60,111 bases of DNA from an uncultured Sterolibacterium sp. (GTDB lineage: Bacteria > Pseudomonadota > Gammaproteobacteria > Burkholderiales > Rhodocyclaceae): positions 1 through 60,111 of the forward strand of contig CAIVDC010000090.1 in the NCBI GenBank assembly GCA_903904605.1, written 5' to 3'. Under the pieces are notes generated by a model that was not told the DNA's origin, did no database searches, and saw only the letters and a list, made by a program, of their open reading frames with translations. The position numbers were made by a program, and so were the translations under genes. This document shows, in pieces, positions 34,392 through 46,200 of the stretch (within the stretch, counting starts at the first letter, position 1; the number at the start of each line of letters is the position of its first letter).

Positions 34392-34426
34392 GTGCAGATA
34401 CTAGCATGGCGTTCAGCATTCTGCAC
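34392..34426. promoter_or_regulatory. inverted repeat in the IclR/dehydrogenase intergenic region
   Basis: GTGCAGA (34392-34398) and TCTGCAC (34420-34426) form perfect seven-base arms 21 bases apart, between the two divergent start codons. The position fits an operator for the IclR regulator. The spacing is larger than in most IclR sites, so confidence is moderate. Confidence 0.4.
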
Positions 34427-34500
34427 GCCGGCCGGGCGCCCGCAGAGGTGGTCCCGAAAAAGCGAGGAGATCTGCCCCAGGCAGGGAAAGCGATGGAAAC

Positions 34501-36042
34501 TTGAATTCGAGCGCACCGGACATGCTGAAGGCCCTGGGCCATTTCATCGGCGGCACGATGGTGGCCGCTGAGGCGGACACGGACGGCAGTCCCTGCGGCC
34601 GCTGGAATGAGGTCTTCGAGCCGGCGACGGGGGCGGCCACGGCCCGCGTCCCGCTGGCCAGCCGGGCCGAAACCGGGAAAGCGATCGCGGCGGCGGCCGC
34701 GGCTTTTCCGAAATGGGCGGAGACGCCGCCCTTGCGGCGTGCCAGGATCATGTTCAAGTTCAAGGAACTGATCGAGCGCCATGCCGACGAACTCGCGGCT
34801 TTGATCAGCCGCGAGCACGGCAAGGTGTTCTCCGACGCCAAGGGCGAACTGACCCGGGGCCTGGAAGTCGTCGAATTCGTCTGCGGTATCCCGCAACTGC
34901 TCAAGGGTGAATTCACCGAACAGATCGGCACGGGCATCGACAGCTGGTCGATGCGCCAGCCGCTCGGCGTCTGCGCCGGCATCACACCGTTCAATTTCCC
35001 GGCCATGGTGCCGATGTGGATGTTCCCGGTGGCCATCGCCTGCGGCAATACCTTCGTGCTGAAGCCCTCGGAACGCGACCCTTCGACCAGTCTGCGGCTC
35101 GCCGAGCTGCTCGCCGAGGCGGGACTGCCTGCGGGGGTATTCAATGTCGTCAATGGCGACAAGGAGGCGGTCGATACCCTGCTCACCGATCCACGGGTGG
35201 CGGCGGTGAGCTTCGTCGGTTCGACGCCGATCGCCGAATACATTTACGCCACCGGTGCCGCCCACGGCAAGCGCGTGCAGGCGCTGGGCGGAGCCAAGAA
35301 CCACATGGTGGTGCTCCCCGACGCCGATCTCGAGCAGACGGTGGATAACCTCGTCGGGGCCGCTTACGGTTCCGCCGGCGAGCGCTGCATGGCGATTTCG
35401 GTCGCGGTCGCGGTCGGCGGCATTGCCGACCCGCTGGTCGAACGCCTGGCCCAGCGCGCGCGCTCCCTGAAGATCGGGGCCGGGCGCCGCGGCGAAGCGG
35501 ACACGGAGATGGGGCCGCTGGTGACTCGGGCGCACCTCGACAAGGTGCGCGCCTACGTGGACCTCGGCGTCGCCGAGGGTGCGGAACTGGTGGTCGATGG
35601 CCGGGACTTCAAGCTGGCCGGGCACGAGCAGGGTTTCTTCCTCGGCGGCTGCCTGTTCGACCGGGTCCGGCCCGGCATGCGCATCTACCGCGAGGAAATC
35701 TTCGGCCCGGTGCTTTGCGTGGTGCGCGTGCCGGATTTCGACTCGGCGATCGAATTGATCAATGCACACGAATTCGGCAATGGCACGGCGATCTTCACCA
35801 GGAACGGCAACGCGGCCCGCGAATTCGCCCGGCGCATCCAGGTCGGGATGGTCGGCATCAACGTGCCGATCCCGGTGCCGATGGCCTTCCACAGCTTCGG
35901 CGGCTGGAAGCGTTCGCTGTTCGGCGACCACTCGGTCCATGGTCCCGAAGGCGTGCGCTTTTACACCCGGCTGAAAACGGTGACGGCGCGCTGGCCGACC
36001 GACATCGGCAGCGTCAATTCCTTCATGATGCCGACCCATTGA
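34501..36042 (+). CDS. mmsA: CoA-acylating (methylmalonate-)semialdehyde dehydrogenase
   Basis: A 513-residue aldehyde dehydrogenase of the MmsA type. The NAD-binding segments [20 protein letters not shown] and [13 protein letters not shown], the nucleophile Cys296 in [13 protein letters not shown] and the MmsA-specific [15 protein letters not shown] near the C-terminus are present. MmsA converts methylmalonate semialdehyde to propionyl-CoA in valine catabolism, or malonate semialdehyde to acetyl-CoA. The start is taken as TTG at 34501; an ATG at 34522 would shorten it by seven residues and neither has a strong ribosome-binding site. The adjacent amino-acid-type ABC transporter supports a role in branched-chain amino acid or related acid use. 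Confidence 0.9.
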   Translation: MNSSAPDMLKALGHFIGGTMVAAEADTDGSPCGRWNEVFEPATGAATARVPLASRAETGKAIAAAAAAFPKWAETPPLRRARIMFKFKELIERHADELAALISREHGKVFSDAKGELTRGLEVVEFVCGIPQLLKGEFTEQIGTGIDSWSMRQPLGVCAGITPFNFPAMVPMWMFPVAIACGNTFVLKPSERDPSTSLRLAELLAEAGLPAGVFNVVNGDKEAVDTLLTDPRVAAVSFVGSTPIAEYIYATGAAHGKRVQALGGAKNHMVVLPDADLEQTVDNLVGAAYGSAGERCMAISVAVAVGGIADPLVERLAQRARSLKIGAGRRGEADTEMGPLVTRAHLDKVRAYVDLGVAEGAELVVDGRDFKLAGHEQGFFLGGCLFDRVRPGMRIYREEIFGPVLCVVRVPDFDSAIELINAHEFGNGTAIFTRNGNAAREFARRIQVGMVGINVPIPVPMAFHSFGGWKRSLFGDHSVHGPEGVRFYTRLKTVTARWPTDIGSVNSFMMPTH

Positions 36043-36185
36043 CCCCTGTCCGGGGCCGGAAAGTTGACGCGACGGGTGCAACGTGTAAAGGTCTGTCCGG
36101 CGCAAGACCGCAGTGATGCCCGCCGAGCTCTCAGCCAAGAACAGCAAGCGGACTTTTTTGATTGACCCACAGAGGAGGTTTAAGC

Positions 36186-37343
36186 ATGAGCATCAGATTG
36201 AAATCCATCATTGCCGTCCTGGCGGTCGGCGCGGCGTTTTCCGCGTCCGCGGCGGATCCGATCAAGATCGGCTTGTCCGGTCCGTTCACCGGCGGCTCGT
36301 CGCCCATGGGCGTCTCCATGCGCGACGGCGTCAAGCTCGCGGCCGATGAGATCAATGCCAAGGGCGGCGTGCTCGGCCGCAAGATCGAGCTGATCGAGCG
36401 CGACGATCAGGCCGACAACACCCGCGGCATCCAGGTCACCCAGGAACTGATCAACAAGGAGCACGTGGTCGCCGGCATCGGCTTCATCAACTCGGGGGTA
36501 GCATTGGCCGCCCAGCGCTTCTACCAGGAAGCGAAGATCCCGGTGGTGAACAACGTCGCAACGGCCACCCTCATCACCAAGCAGTTCATGCCGCCTGAGT
36601 TTCCCGACAGCTACGTCTTCCGCACTTCCGCCAACGACACGCTGCAGACGACGTTGATGGTGGAAGAGGCGGTCGGCAAGCGCAAGTTCACCAAGATCGC
36701 CATCCTCGCCGACTCGACCAACTACGGCCAGCTCGGCCGCGAGGACCTGGAAAAGGCCTTGCTGAAGAAGGGCATCAAGCCGGTGGCCGTCGAGAAGTAC
36801 AACATCAAGGATGTGGACATGACCGCGCAGCTGCTCAAGGCCAAGCAGGCCGGCGCGCAGGTGGTCATGACCTACGGCATCGGGCCGGAGCTGGCGCAGA
36901 TCGCCAACGGCATGGAGAAGCTCGGCTGGAAAGTGCCGATGATGGGCAGCTGGACCCTGTCGATGTCCAACTTCATCGACAACGCCGGCAAGAACGGCGA
37001 CGGCGCCGTGATGCCCCAGACCTTCATCCAGGAGGGCAACACGCCCAAGCGCAAGGCCTTCATCGCCGCCTACCAGAAAGCCTACAAGGTCGATCGCATC
37101 CCGTCTCCGGTGTCGGCCGCCCAGGGTTACGATTCGATGTATCTGCTGGCCGACGCCATCAAGCAGGCCGGCAGCACCGACGGCCCGAAGATTCGCGCCG
37201 CCCTGGAAAATCTCAAGGACAAGTATGAAGGCGTGGTCAAGACCTACGACCATCCCTACACCCACGACGATCACGAAGCCATCAAGCTGTCCGACGTCAT
37301 GATGGGCGAAGTCAAGGGCGGTCACGTGGTTCACGCCAAATAA
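36186..37343 (+). CDS. periplasmic substrate-binding protein, LivK type
   Basis: A 385-residue periplasmic-binding protein of the branched-chain amino acid (LivJ/LivK) class. The start at 36186 follows GAGGAGG and opens a signal peptide cleaved after ASA (about residue 23). The mature protein begins DPIKIGLSGPFTGGSSPMGV, typical of the family, and contains KIELIERDDQADNTRG and GIGFINSGVALAAQRFYQEA. Many such proteins bind amides, short acids or aromatics rather than Leu/Ile/Val. A strong terminator between this gene and the permease genes would favour excess of binding protein over membrane components. Confidence 0.92.
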   Translation: MSIRLKSIIAVLAVGAAFSASAADPIKIGLSGPFTGGSSPMGVSMRDGVKLAADEINAKGGVLGRKIELIERDDQADNTRGIQVTQELINKEHVVAGIGFINSGVALAAQRFYQEAKIPVVNNVATATLITKQFMPPEFPDSYVFRTSANDTLQTTLMVEEAVGKRKFTKIAILADSTNYGQLGREDLEKALLKKGIKPVAVEKYNIKDVDMTAQLLKAKQAGAQVVMTYGIGPELAQIANGMEKLGWKVPMMGSWTLSMSNFIDNAGKNGDGAVMPQTFIQEGNTPKRKAFIAAYQKAYKVDRIPSPVSAAQGYDSMYLLADAIKQAGSTDGPKIRAALENLKDKYEGVVKTYDHPYTHDDHEAIKLSDVMMGEVKGGHVVHAK

Positions 37344-37358
37344 GTTTCATCGAAGTCC

Positions 37359-37421
37359 GCCGGGTTAAGCGCTCCGTTCCCCAGTTGCGACTGGTGGCAG
37401 CAGGCTTAACCCGGCTTTTTT
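37359..37421 (+). terminator. internal operon terminator after livK-type gene
   Basis: A perfect 12-base inverted repeat (GCCGGGTTAAGC at 37359-37370, GCTTAACCCGGC at 37404-37415) is followed immediately by six T residues. It sits between the binding-protein gene and the permease genes and should terminate most transcripts. Confidence 0.85.
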
Positions 37422-37457
37422 GATGTCCCGAGGCAGGGACGAATCCGGAGCGATTTC

Positions 37458-38330
37458 ATGGAAATCCTGCTGCAACTCACGGTGAGCGGCATTGCCCTGG
37501 GCATGATCTACGCCGTCATCGCCTTCGGCTATCAGCTGACCTTCGCCACTTCCGGGACGCTGAACTTCGGCCAGGGCGAGGCGCTGATGCTGGGCGCCCT
37601 GACCGGCCTCACCCTGGTCGGGCACATGGGCTACTGGGTGATGATCCCCCTGGTGATGCTGTTCGGCGCCGCGCAGGGGATCGTCGTCGAGCGTCTCGGC
37701 GTGGCCCCGGCGATGAAGACTAAGTCGGAATTCGGCTGGATCATGGCGACCATCGCCTTAGGGATCATCTTCAAGAACACCGCGGAAAACATCTGGGGCA
37801 AGGACGACCTGAAGTTTCCCTCGCCGCTGTCGGAAGAGCCGCTCAAGTTTCTCGGCGTGCGCGTCTTGCCGATGGAAATCCTGGTGGTGATCGGCGCCAT
37901 CGTCATGATGCTGGCGGTGGAGCTGTTCAACCGCAGGTCGATCTACGGCAAGGCCGTGGTGGCCACCTCCAACGATCGCGACGCCGCGGGCCTGATGGGC
38001 ATCAATACCGGCATGGTGATCACCTTCTCCTATGCCCTGAGCTCCCTGACCGCGGCCTTCGCCGGCGTCCTGGTGGCGCCGCTGACGCTCACCGGCGCCA
38101 CCATGGGCACGGTGCTCGGTCTCAAGGCCTTCGCCGTGGCCATCATCGGCGGCTTGAACAGCGGCATGGGCGTGATCGTCGGCGGCCTGATCCTGGGCAT
38201 CGCCGAGACCACCACGGGCTTTTACATTTCCACCGGCTACAAGGACGTGCCCGGACTGGTCCTGCTGCTCCTGGTGCTGGCGATCAAGCCGGCGGGCCTG
38301 TTCGGCAAAGCCGCGATCAAGAAGGTCTGA
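37458..38330 (+). CDS. livH: ABC transporter permease, LivH type
   Basis: A 290-residue inner-membrane permease with about eight hydrophobic segments. It begins MEILLQLTVSGIALGMIYAV and carries the LivH pattern GYQLTFATSGTLNFGQGEAL and GLKAFAVAIIGGLNSGMG, the latter being the region that contacts the ATPase. Its stop is three bases before the start of the fused LivM-LivG gene, so translation is probably coupled. It forms the channel with the LivM half of the next protein. Confidence 0.93.
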   Translation: MEILLQLTVSGIALGMIYAVIAFGYQLTFATSGTLNFGQGEALMLGALTGLTLVGHMGYWVMIPLVMLFGAAQGIVVERLGVAPAMKTKSEFGWIMATIALGIIFKNTAENIWGKDDLKFPSPLSEEPLKFLGVRVLPMEILVVIGAIVMMLAVELFNRRSIYGKAVVATSNDRDAAGLMGINTGMVITFSYALSSLTAAFAGVLVAPLTLTGATMGTVLGLKAFAVAIIGGLNSGMGVIVGGLILGIAETTTGFYISTGYKDVPGLVLLLLVLAIKPAGLFGKAAIKKV

Positions 38331-38332
38331 GC

Positions 38333-40272
38333 ATGAGCGCGACGAAGAAAGCGATGCTGCTGCTGGCCTTGATCGTCCTGGCCAGCCTGCCTTTTGTCTG
38401 GCCCAACCCCTATTACATCCATCTGATGGTGGTGATCGGCATCTACGCCATCCTGCTCCTGGGCCTGGACATCGTGGTCGGCTACACGGGGGAAGTGTCA
38501 CTGGGCCATGCCGCCCTGTTCGGGGTCGGCTCCTATACTGCAGGCGTGCTGGTGTTGAAGCTCGGCGCTCCATTCCTGGTGGCGCTGCCGATGTCGATCG
38601 CCGTCACGGCCCTGTTCGGCATGGTCCTGGCGCTGCCCGCGCTGCGGGTGACCGGCCCTTACCTGGCCATGGTGACCCTGGCCTTCGGCACCATCGTCCA
38701 GATCTTCATCAACGAGATGGATTTCCTCACCAACGGCCCGCTCGGCATCTCGCTCCGGAAGCCCGATTTCTTCGGCTACCGGCTCACCGCCACCGACTAC
38801 TACTTTGTCGTCATGACGATCATGGTGATCACCCTGGTGGTGGTCAATCGCATCCTGAAGTCGCACCTCGGCCGCGCCTTCGAAGCCTTGCGCGACAGTC
38901 CGGTGGCCTCGGACTGCATGGCGGTTTCCGTCTACCGCTACAAGGTCTATGCCTTTGTCATCAGCGCGGCGCTGGCCGGCCTTGCCGGCGCGCTGTTTAC
39001 CTATTCCGAGGAATACATTTCGCCCAACACCTATTCCTTCGAGCTGACCATACAGTTCCTGCTGGCGGTGATCATCGGCGGGCGCAAGACCCGCAGCGGC
39101 GCCCTGATCGGCGCCGTCATCGTGGTGATGCTGCCCAATCTGCTCTCCGACGTCGGACTGTTCCGCATCATCGCCGTGAGCGTCGCCGCGGTGGCGCTCG
39201 CCTATGCCGCCTATGCCCTCGCGACGGACCGGCGGGCCGCGCGGCAGGCCGTGATCCCGGCCGCCCTCACCCTGGCCATGGCGGTATTCGCCTACCGGAT
39301 CGACGACATGACCGATTACCGGCTCACCATCTTCGGTCTGATGATCCTGTTCGTGGTGTACTACCTGCCCGACGGGATCATGGGCTTCCTGCGCAGCATC
39401 GTGCTGCAGCTCCGGCCGCAGTGGCTCAGCCGCCCCGACACGACCGCCGCGCAAGGCGACAGCCAGCATGTCTGGGCGCCGCCCGAGCACGCCGTCGCCG
39501 TTTCCGGCAACCTGCTCGAGGCGAGGAATGTGCTCATGCAGTTCGGCGGCCTGAAGGCGCTGGACCGGGTCGAACTCAAGGTGGCGAAGAATTCGGTGCA
39601 TGGCCTGATCGGCCCCAATGGCTCGGGCAAGAGCACGATGATGAATGTCCTGACCGGCATCTATAAGCCGACTGCCGGCGAAATCGAATTCAACGGCGCG
39701 CTGATCTCCGGCCAGACGCCTGCCGCGATCGCCGGGAGCGGCATCGCGCGCACTTTCCAGAACGTCCAGCTGTTCGTGGAAATGACCGCGATCGAGAATG
39801 TCCTGGTGGGCCTGCACCACACCTTCCGCAGCAATATTCTCCAGGTGATGTTGAATACTCCGAAGTACCGGCGCGAGGAGCGCGAAGCGCGGGTGCGGGC
39901 GGCGTCCATCCTGGCCTTCGTCGGCCTGGCGGAACTGGCCAACGAGGAGGCGCGCAATCTTCCCTACGGCAAGCAGCGGCTCCTGGAGATCGGCCGGGCC
40001 ATGGGCCTCAATCCCAGCCTGCTGCTGCTCGACGAGCCGGCGGCGGGGCTCACCGCGCCGGATATCAAGGAACTGATCGAGATCATCGACAAGATCAAGA
40101 ACCACGGCATCACCGTGATCCTGATCGAGCATCATATGGACGTGGTGATGGGCATATCCGATACGGTCACGGTGCTCGACTTCGGTCAGAAGATTGCCGA
40201 AGGCCGGCCGGCCGAAGTCCAGTCCGACCCGAAAGTGATCGAGGCCTATCTGGGCGGTGCAGCGGAGGCAAC

Positions 40273-40279
<7 letters not shown>
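38333..40279 (+). CDS. fused LivM permease - LivG ATPase
   Basis: A 648-residue fusion of two ABC subunits. Residues about 1-345 are a LivM-type permease (YTGEVSLGHAALFGVGSY, ALPALRVTGPYLAMVTLAFG). A linker (about 345-395) leads to a LivG-type ATPase with Walker A GPNGSGKST (around 428), signature-region segment NLPYGKQRLLEIGRA and Walker B LLLLDEPAAGL, ending with the LivG C-terminus VIEAYLGG. Fused LivMG proteins occur in some beta- and alphaproteobacteria. It overlaps the LivF-type gene by seven bases. The fusion fixes the ratio of permease and ATPase. Confidence 0.93.
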
Positions 40280-40995
<716 letters not shown>

Positions 40996-41011
40996 ACCAG
41001 GGAGCAGAGCC

Positions 41012-42631
41012 ATGAACAATCTGAAGATCGGCACGCGCCTGGCGGCGGGCTTCGGCATCGTCTCGATCCTGCTGCTGGTGATCGCCGGAATAGGCATCGG
41101 CTCGAATCTGCGAAACAATCGGGACCTGGATGCCATCACCAACGATCTGATCCCGAGAATCGCGGCGACCGACAAATGGGTCATCGCGGTGCTGGAGACT
41201 GCGCGCCGCATGGGCAATTGCCTGCTCATGAGCGACAACGACAAGATCAAGGCGGAAATCTCGGCGATCAAGGCGAACAAGCAGGAAATACAGGCCTATC
41301 AGGAGAGCGTGGACAAGACCGTGCGTTCGCCGGAAGGACGCAAGCTGTTCGAGGCCGTGGTTCAGGCACGCAAGGCCTATACCGGCAGCGAGGACGCCTT
41401 CGTCCGCCGGATAGAGGCCGGCAGCGCGGAGATGGCCAAGATCGAACTGATCGACATCGGCCAGCCGCTGCAGCTCAAGTATATCGAAAGCCTGGAGGCG
41501 CTCGCCAGGTTTCAGCACCAACAGGCAAATGAACAGGGCGGGGCAGCCATGTCGACCGGCAAGGCGGCGGTGCTGCTGATGGCGGTCGCGGGCCTGCTCA
41601 ACCTGCTCCTGGCCGTGCTGATCGGCGTCTGGGTCACCCGTTCGATCACCCGCCCGCTTGCCGCGTCAATTGCCGTGGCCGAGCAGGTTGCCCGGGGCCA
41701 GCTCGACAACCCCATCGACACCAGCCGCTCCGACGAACTCGGCAGCCTGATGAAGGCCCTGTCGGCCATGCAGGATAGCCTGCGCCGGCTGATCGGCGAG
41801 GCCAAAGCCAGTTCCGATCAACTGGTTCAGGCGGCCGGACAACTGGCCGCCACTGCCGATGCGGTGGCCCACGGCTCGCAATCCCAGAGCGAGGCGGCGG
41901 CTGCGATGGCGGCTACTGTCGAGGAAATGACCGTCAGCGTCAACCATATCGCCGACTCCTCGGCCGAAGCCAGCCAGGTGACCATAGACTCGAGCCGTCT
42001 GTGTGCCGAAGGCAACCGGGTCATCCAGGCGGCGGGGGACAAGGTCCTGGCGATCGCCGACTCGATACATGCCTCGTCGGCAATCGTCCAGACCCTGCTC
42101 CGGCAATCGGAGGAAATATCTTCCATCGTGCAGGTGATCAAGGAAGTTTCCGACCAGACCAATCTGCTGGCCTTGAATGCCGCGATCGAGGCGGCGCGGG
42201 CCGGCGAACAGGGCCGGGGTTTCGCGGTCGTCGCCGACGAAGTGCGCAAGCTGGCCGAACGGACCAACAACTCCACTCAGGAAATCGGCCTGCTGATCGA
42301 GCAGATCCAGCAGAGCAGCCGCTCGGTTTTCGACAGCATGGAAGCGAGCGTCCGGGCCGCGGCCGAGGGCTCGACATTGTCCGCTGAAGGAAGCGGCGCC
42401 ATCGTGAAGGTCAACGACAGTTCGCAGCGCGTGGTCGCCGTGGTCTCCGACATTTCCTCCTCGCTCAAGGAGCAAAGCGCCGCCAGCAGCGATATCGCGC
42501 GCCAGGTCGAGCGCATCGCGCAGATGGCCGAGGAAAACAGTGCCGCGGTGAATGAGGTGAAGGCGTCCGCGAGAAGCCTGAACGGTCTCGCCGAATCGCT
42601 GAAGAATACCGTCAATCGTTTCGTGATCTGA
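41012..42631 (+). CDS. methyl-accepting chemotaxis protein
   Basis: A 540-residue transmembrane chemoreceptor. Helix 1 (about 10-31), a four-helix-bundle periplasmic domain (32-185), helix 2 (187-210), HAMP (210-265) and a long cytoplasmic coiled coil with the invariant hairpin tip ([20 protein letters not shown]) are all present. No C-terminal CheR pentapeptide is seen. It is placed right behind the liv-type transport genes, so it may report on the same substrate, perhaps through the periplasmic binding protein. Its last 20 bases overlap the end of the convergent TonB-like gene. Confidence 0.92.
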   Translation: MNNLKIGTRLAAGFGIVSILLLVIAGIGIGSNLRNNRDLDAITNDLIPRIAATDKWVIAVLETARRMGNCLLMSDNDKIKAEISAIKANKQEIQAYQESVDKTVRSPEGRKLFEAVVQARKAYTGSEDAFVRRIEAGSAEMAKIELIDIGQPLQLKYIESLEALARFQHQQANEQGGAAMSTGKAAVLLMAVAGLLNLLLAVLIGVWVTRSITRPLAASIAVAEQVARGQLDNPIDTSRSDELGSLMKALSAMQDSLRRLIGEAKASSDQLVQAAGQLAATADAVAHGSQSQSEAAAAMAATVEEMTVSVNHIADSSAEASQVTIDSSRLCAEGNRVIQAAGDKVLAIADSIHASSAIVQTLLRQSEEISSIVQVIKEVSDQTNLLALNAAIEAARAGEQGRGFAVVADEVRKLAERTNNSTQEIGLLIEQIQQSSRSVFDSMEASVRAAAEGSTLSAEGSGAIVKVNDSSQRVVAVVSDISSSLKEQSAASSDIARQVERIAQMAEENSAAVNEVKASARSLNGLAESLKNTVNRFVI

Positions 42632-43268
42632 GCGCGCCCGGGTCGGCCGGCGGATTCAGGTTGCCGCTTGCCAGGACAATGTGCTGGAGCACGACCTCTA
42701 TCCTCAACTGGCTCTTGACCGGCATGTCGCCCAGCTTCCCGGGATAGAAGCGGATCTGTTCCAGGGCGTCGATGACGAAACGCGCCGCCTGCTCCGAAAG
42801 AAAGGCGTCTTCGATCACCACCTTGTCGATGCCGCCCAGTTCATTGATCAGCAGTCTTGCCCGCGCCGGTCGCGCAACGACGTCGGGCAGGACGCGCAAT
42901 TGATCGGGCGCGATATCGCGCAGGACATGCGGCTTTTCCGTCAGTTCATTGGCGCCGAAATAATGAGCCCCGGGCAGGCTCGGGACGGGCAGAAGCGCGC
43001 TTTCCCCTGCCGCCGTTTCGTCCCCGGGCGGCGCGGCGGCCTCGACCTTCGGCGCTGCGGGCGCCGCCGCGGGCGCAGGGACGGGGGCAGGGACGGGCGC
43101 CGCTGCCCGACGGTCCGCTGCGCCTAGCCTGGCCTCCAGGCGCGTCCTTGGTTCATGCCGGACCGGCGCGCCAGCGTCGCCGATCAGTCCGCCGCCGCCG
43201 AGGGCGAGGCCGAGTGCGAGATGTGCGCCGAGCGACAGCAGCAAGGCGGGGCCGGGCAGTCGTTCCAT
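42612..43268 (-). CDS. TonB-like Pro-rich protein at end of pilus operon
   Basis: A 218-residue protein with one N-terminal membrane segment ([20 protein letters not shown]), a periplasmic Pro/Ala-rich spacer (repeated PVPAP) and a C-terminal domain of about 90 residues ([20 protein letters not shown], then [18 protein letters not shown]). The C-terminal pattern resembles TonB/TolA-type alpha-beta domains. It starts 15 bases after the pilY1 stop, so it is in the same transcript. No TonB-dependent receptor or ExbBD is near. It may couple the inner membrane to a pilus or adhesin component, but that is inference. Confidence 0.65.
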   Translation of the reverse strand: MERLPGPALLLSLGAHLALGLALGGGGLIGDAGAPVRHEPRTRLEARLGAADRRAAAPVPAPVPAPAAAPAAPKVEAAAPPGDETAAGESALLPVPSLPGAHYFGANELTEKPHVLRDIAPDQLRVLPDVVARPARARLLINELGGIDKVVIEDAFLSEQAARFVIDALEQIRFYPGKLGDMPVKSQLRIEVVLQHIVLASGNLNPPADPGALRSRND

Positions 43269-43283
43269 GACGGGATGTCCTGC

Positions 43284-46200
43284 TTACTGGGTGGGCAGCT
43301 CGCGCCAGGAAACGCGCGACAGGCCTGTGGACGAAGAGGCATTGACGGTCGGCGTCACCGTAATGGTGCTGCCCAGGTCCGTGCCGTTTCCGCCGCTGCC
43401 GCCGGATGTCCGGATCAGCGCCCGGACCGTGCCGTCGGCTTGTTCGATCATCACCGGCCGCGTCACCAGGCCGGACCCCAGGCTGACGCCGGCGACGTTG
43501 CTGGCACCGGTGACCGCACTGCCGGTGAGAAAATTCAGCGCATAGAGAAAGCTGGCGGTGGTCGCGGCGGTGCCGCCGCAGGCGCTCACTGTGGACGCCT
43601 GCGGGGTGATCGTGGTGAAGAGCAGCGTGCCCAGCGCCAGCGTCGGGTCCGTGCTGTCGCGCTCGCCGCCGGTCAGGAAGTCGATGTACCAGCCGTTGTT
43701 GGTCGTCCAGTCGACCGCATTGCTGCTGCTCGTCATGACCAGTTGGCCCGGGGAGCAGACGGTGGTCGGCAAGCCGGCCGGGCAGGTACCGCTGGTCAAG
43801 GTCTGCTGGACGAAATTATTGCCCGCGGTGCGCGGATTGCCGTAACTCGTCGCCCCCAGGGTGTCGAGCACGGCATAGAAGCTTTGCGTATTGCTGTTGG
43901 TCACGTCGCTGGTGCCCAGATAGCGACCGGTGCCGACGAACACGATCGGCAGCAGCTGGCCGCCGCGCGTGATGCTGGCCTCCAGCGGCATGACCGTGAC
44001 CGGCTGGGCATTGCCGCTGGCATCCTTGAAGGTGGCGAGCTGCTGCGCATCGTAACCGCTCGCGCCGATATTGCCGTTGATGTCGAAGCGCCAAAGGTTG
44101 CCGAAGACGTCGCCGCCATAGGCCGCCACGGACGTATTGTTGGTCATGGGGGTGAGCACATGCGCGCTGATCCGGGACAGTCCGCTCGGCGCTCCGGCGC
44201 TGCCCGCGCTGGTGCTGATCGTTCTGATCAGGGCGCCGGTACTGGCGTTCAGCACATAGAGATGACCCAGGCCGTCGGCATTGTTGTAGCCTGAACTGAG
44301 CAGCACGACCCAGGTGCCGTCCTGCAGTTTGGTGATCTTCGGATTGCCGTAGGTGTAGCCCATGTTGGCATTGGTGTATTCCCACAGCACCTGCGGATTG
44401 CCCGGGTCGGTCACGTCCAGGGCGTAATAGCCCTTGCCGCCGCGGTTCATGCCGCCGACCAGGATGGTCTTCCACTGCGTTGCGGAGCAGGTCGAGCCCG
44501 GCGCGTTGGGGCAGATGTCGCCGATCGCCGGCGTGGCGTCGAGCAGGAATTGATGCTGGGTCGAATAGTTGATGTCCGCCAGCAGATACAGGTTGGGCAG
44601 GACGTAGGAGGGGATGTAGGCCCAGTTCTCCTTGCCGCTGGCGGCATCGAAGGCGTGCAGCATGCCGTCGTTGGCGGCGACATAGGCGACGCCGGCCCGC
44701 GAGGCCATGCTCGCGGTATAGGCGCTGTAGTTGGCATCCCCGTAGAGAAACAGCGGAGCCGCCACGTAGGCCGCCTCGGAAGAGACGATATCGCCCAGGA
44801 CGTGGCTGCGTTGGCGGAAATAGGTCGATTCGTAGCTGCGATCGCCGCCCAGGTACTTGACCAGGGCTTCGCCGGCGGCGCCGCCGGTGGCGAGCGTGGT
44901 GTTGGTCTGCGCCGCGCTGCTGAGACAAGTGGGCCCCGATGCGCAGAACTGTGACAGTCCGGCGATCGCGGGCAGGGTGAAATAGGCCTGCTGGGCGCCG
45001 CTCAACGCGTTCCAGTTGAAGCTGATCATGTTTCCCGAACTGCCCTTGGTGTACAGGGTGCGCCCGGTGGGCGCGACCACGGGGATCGGGGTGGTCGCGG
45101 CGCCATCGGCCGCAACCAGCGAAACATTGGCGCCGTCCGTTCCCGAGGCTGAACCGTCGAAGGCCGCGGCGGAGGTATAGTTGATATTCACCGTATAGCA
45201 GTTCGTGCCGTGCCGGAATACGGCGCCGGCCAGATAAGCGGTATTGGCCGACCAGACGGTCGTCGCACAATCCAGCAGCGTCATCGCCGACCAGTTCTGC
45301 GGGCCCATGACGCCCGTTTGGCTGATCTGCTGCCGGATCAGTTCGCCGTACCATTGCACCGACTTGTAGGAGGAACTGAAGACGTAATTGTTGCTGGCGC
45401 TGACGTTCGGGTTGCTGCTTGCGGCGGCCGCCGCGGTGCCCGGTCGCGGGACATTGGAAATCGTGGTCAGGGCGCTTTGCAGGCCGGTGGTCAAGGAGGC
45501 CGGATTGGTCGCGCTGAAATAGGCGCCGTGGCCGTTGATCGCAGCGTGCCACAGGTCGTCGATATTGGTGTTCAGATTGGAGCCCGGCGTCGGCCAGTTG
45601 CAGGCCCCGCTGCTTTGCCAGGAGCAGATGCCGCTGCCGGGGGCGGCCGTGGTGCCGTTCCTGACGTTGTAGAAGTCCCCCGAGGTGTCGTTCCAGTAGC
45701 TCGGGGAATAGACCATTTCGCCCTGGGAGCCCAGTCCCAGGGTAAAGGTGGTCATATGCTGCGTGGTGGCGACATCCAGGCCGCTTTGCGGCACGTTGTC
45801 GGTGCACAGGTTGTTCGGCGTGGTCGATGGCGAAATGATCGGCCCGGTGCAGGTTCCGGTCGCGTTCGCCCCCAGCGTCGTATCCGGATTGCGCAAGTCG
45901 GTGAAGTAGTAATACGCGGCCACATCGGCGAGCGTGTTGGCGGTGCCGCCGCTGCCGACGTTGTTGCATTCCGTGGCCGTGCCCACCGTGTAGGGGGACC
46001 CGGTCGATTGCGCGGTGTAGTTGCAGCTGCTGACGTTGCTCCAGCCCGACCAGGCCGAATACTGGCACTGGGTCGATACGCCGTTGGCATCGGGCTGGGT
46101 GGCGGTGCAGCTGGCGACGTTGGTGAAGGTCCCGGGCGTCGTCGCGCAATTCTGGTACACGTTCTGGTTCGTGTAGTTGCTCGCGACATAGGCCGGGGAA

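Noticed and set aside
34306..36147. 613-codon minus-strand frame opposite the semialdehyde dehydrogenase
   Set aside because: It is antisense to an intact aldehyde dehydrogenase with its active-site cysteine, and has His/Arg/Asp-rich shadow composition.
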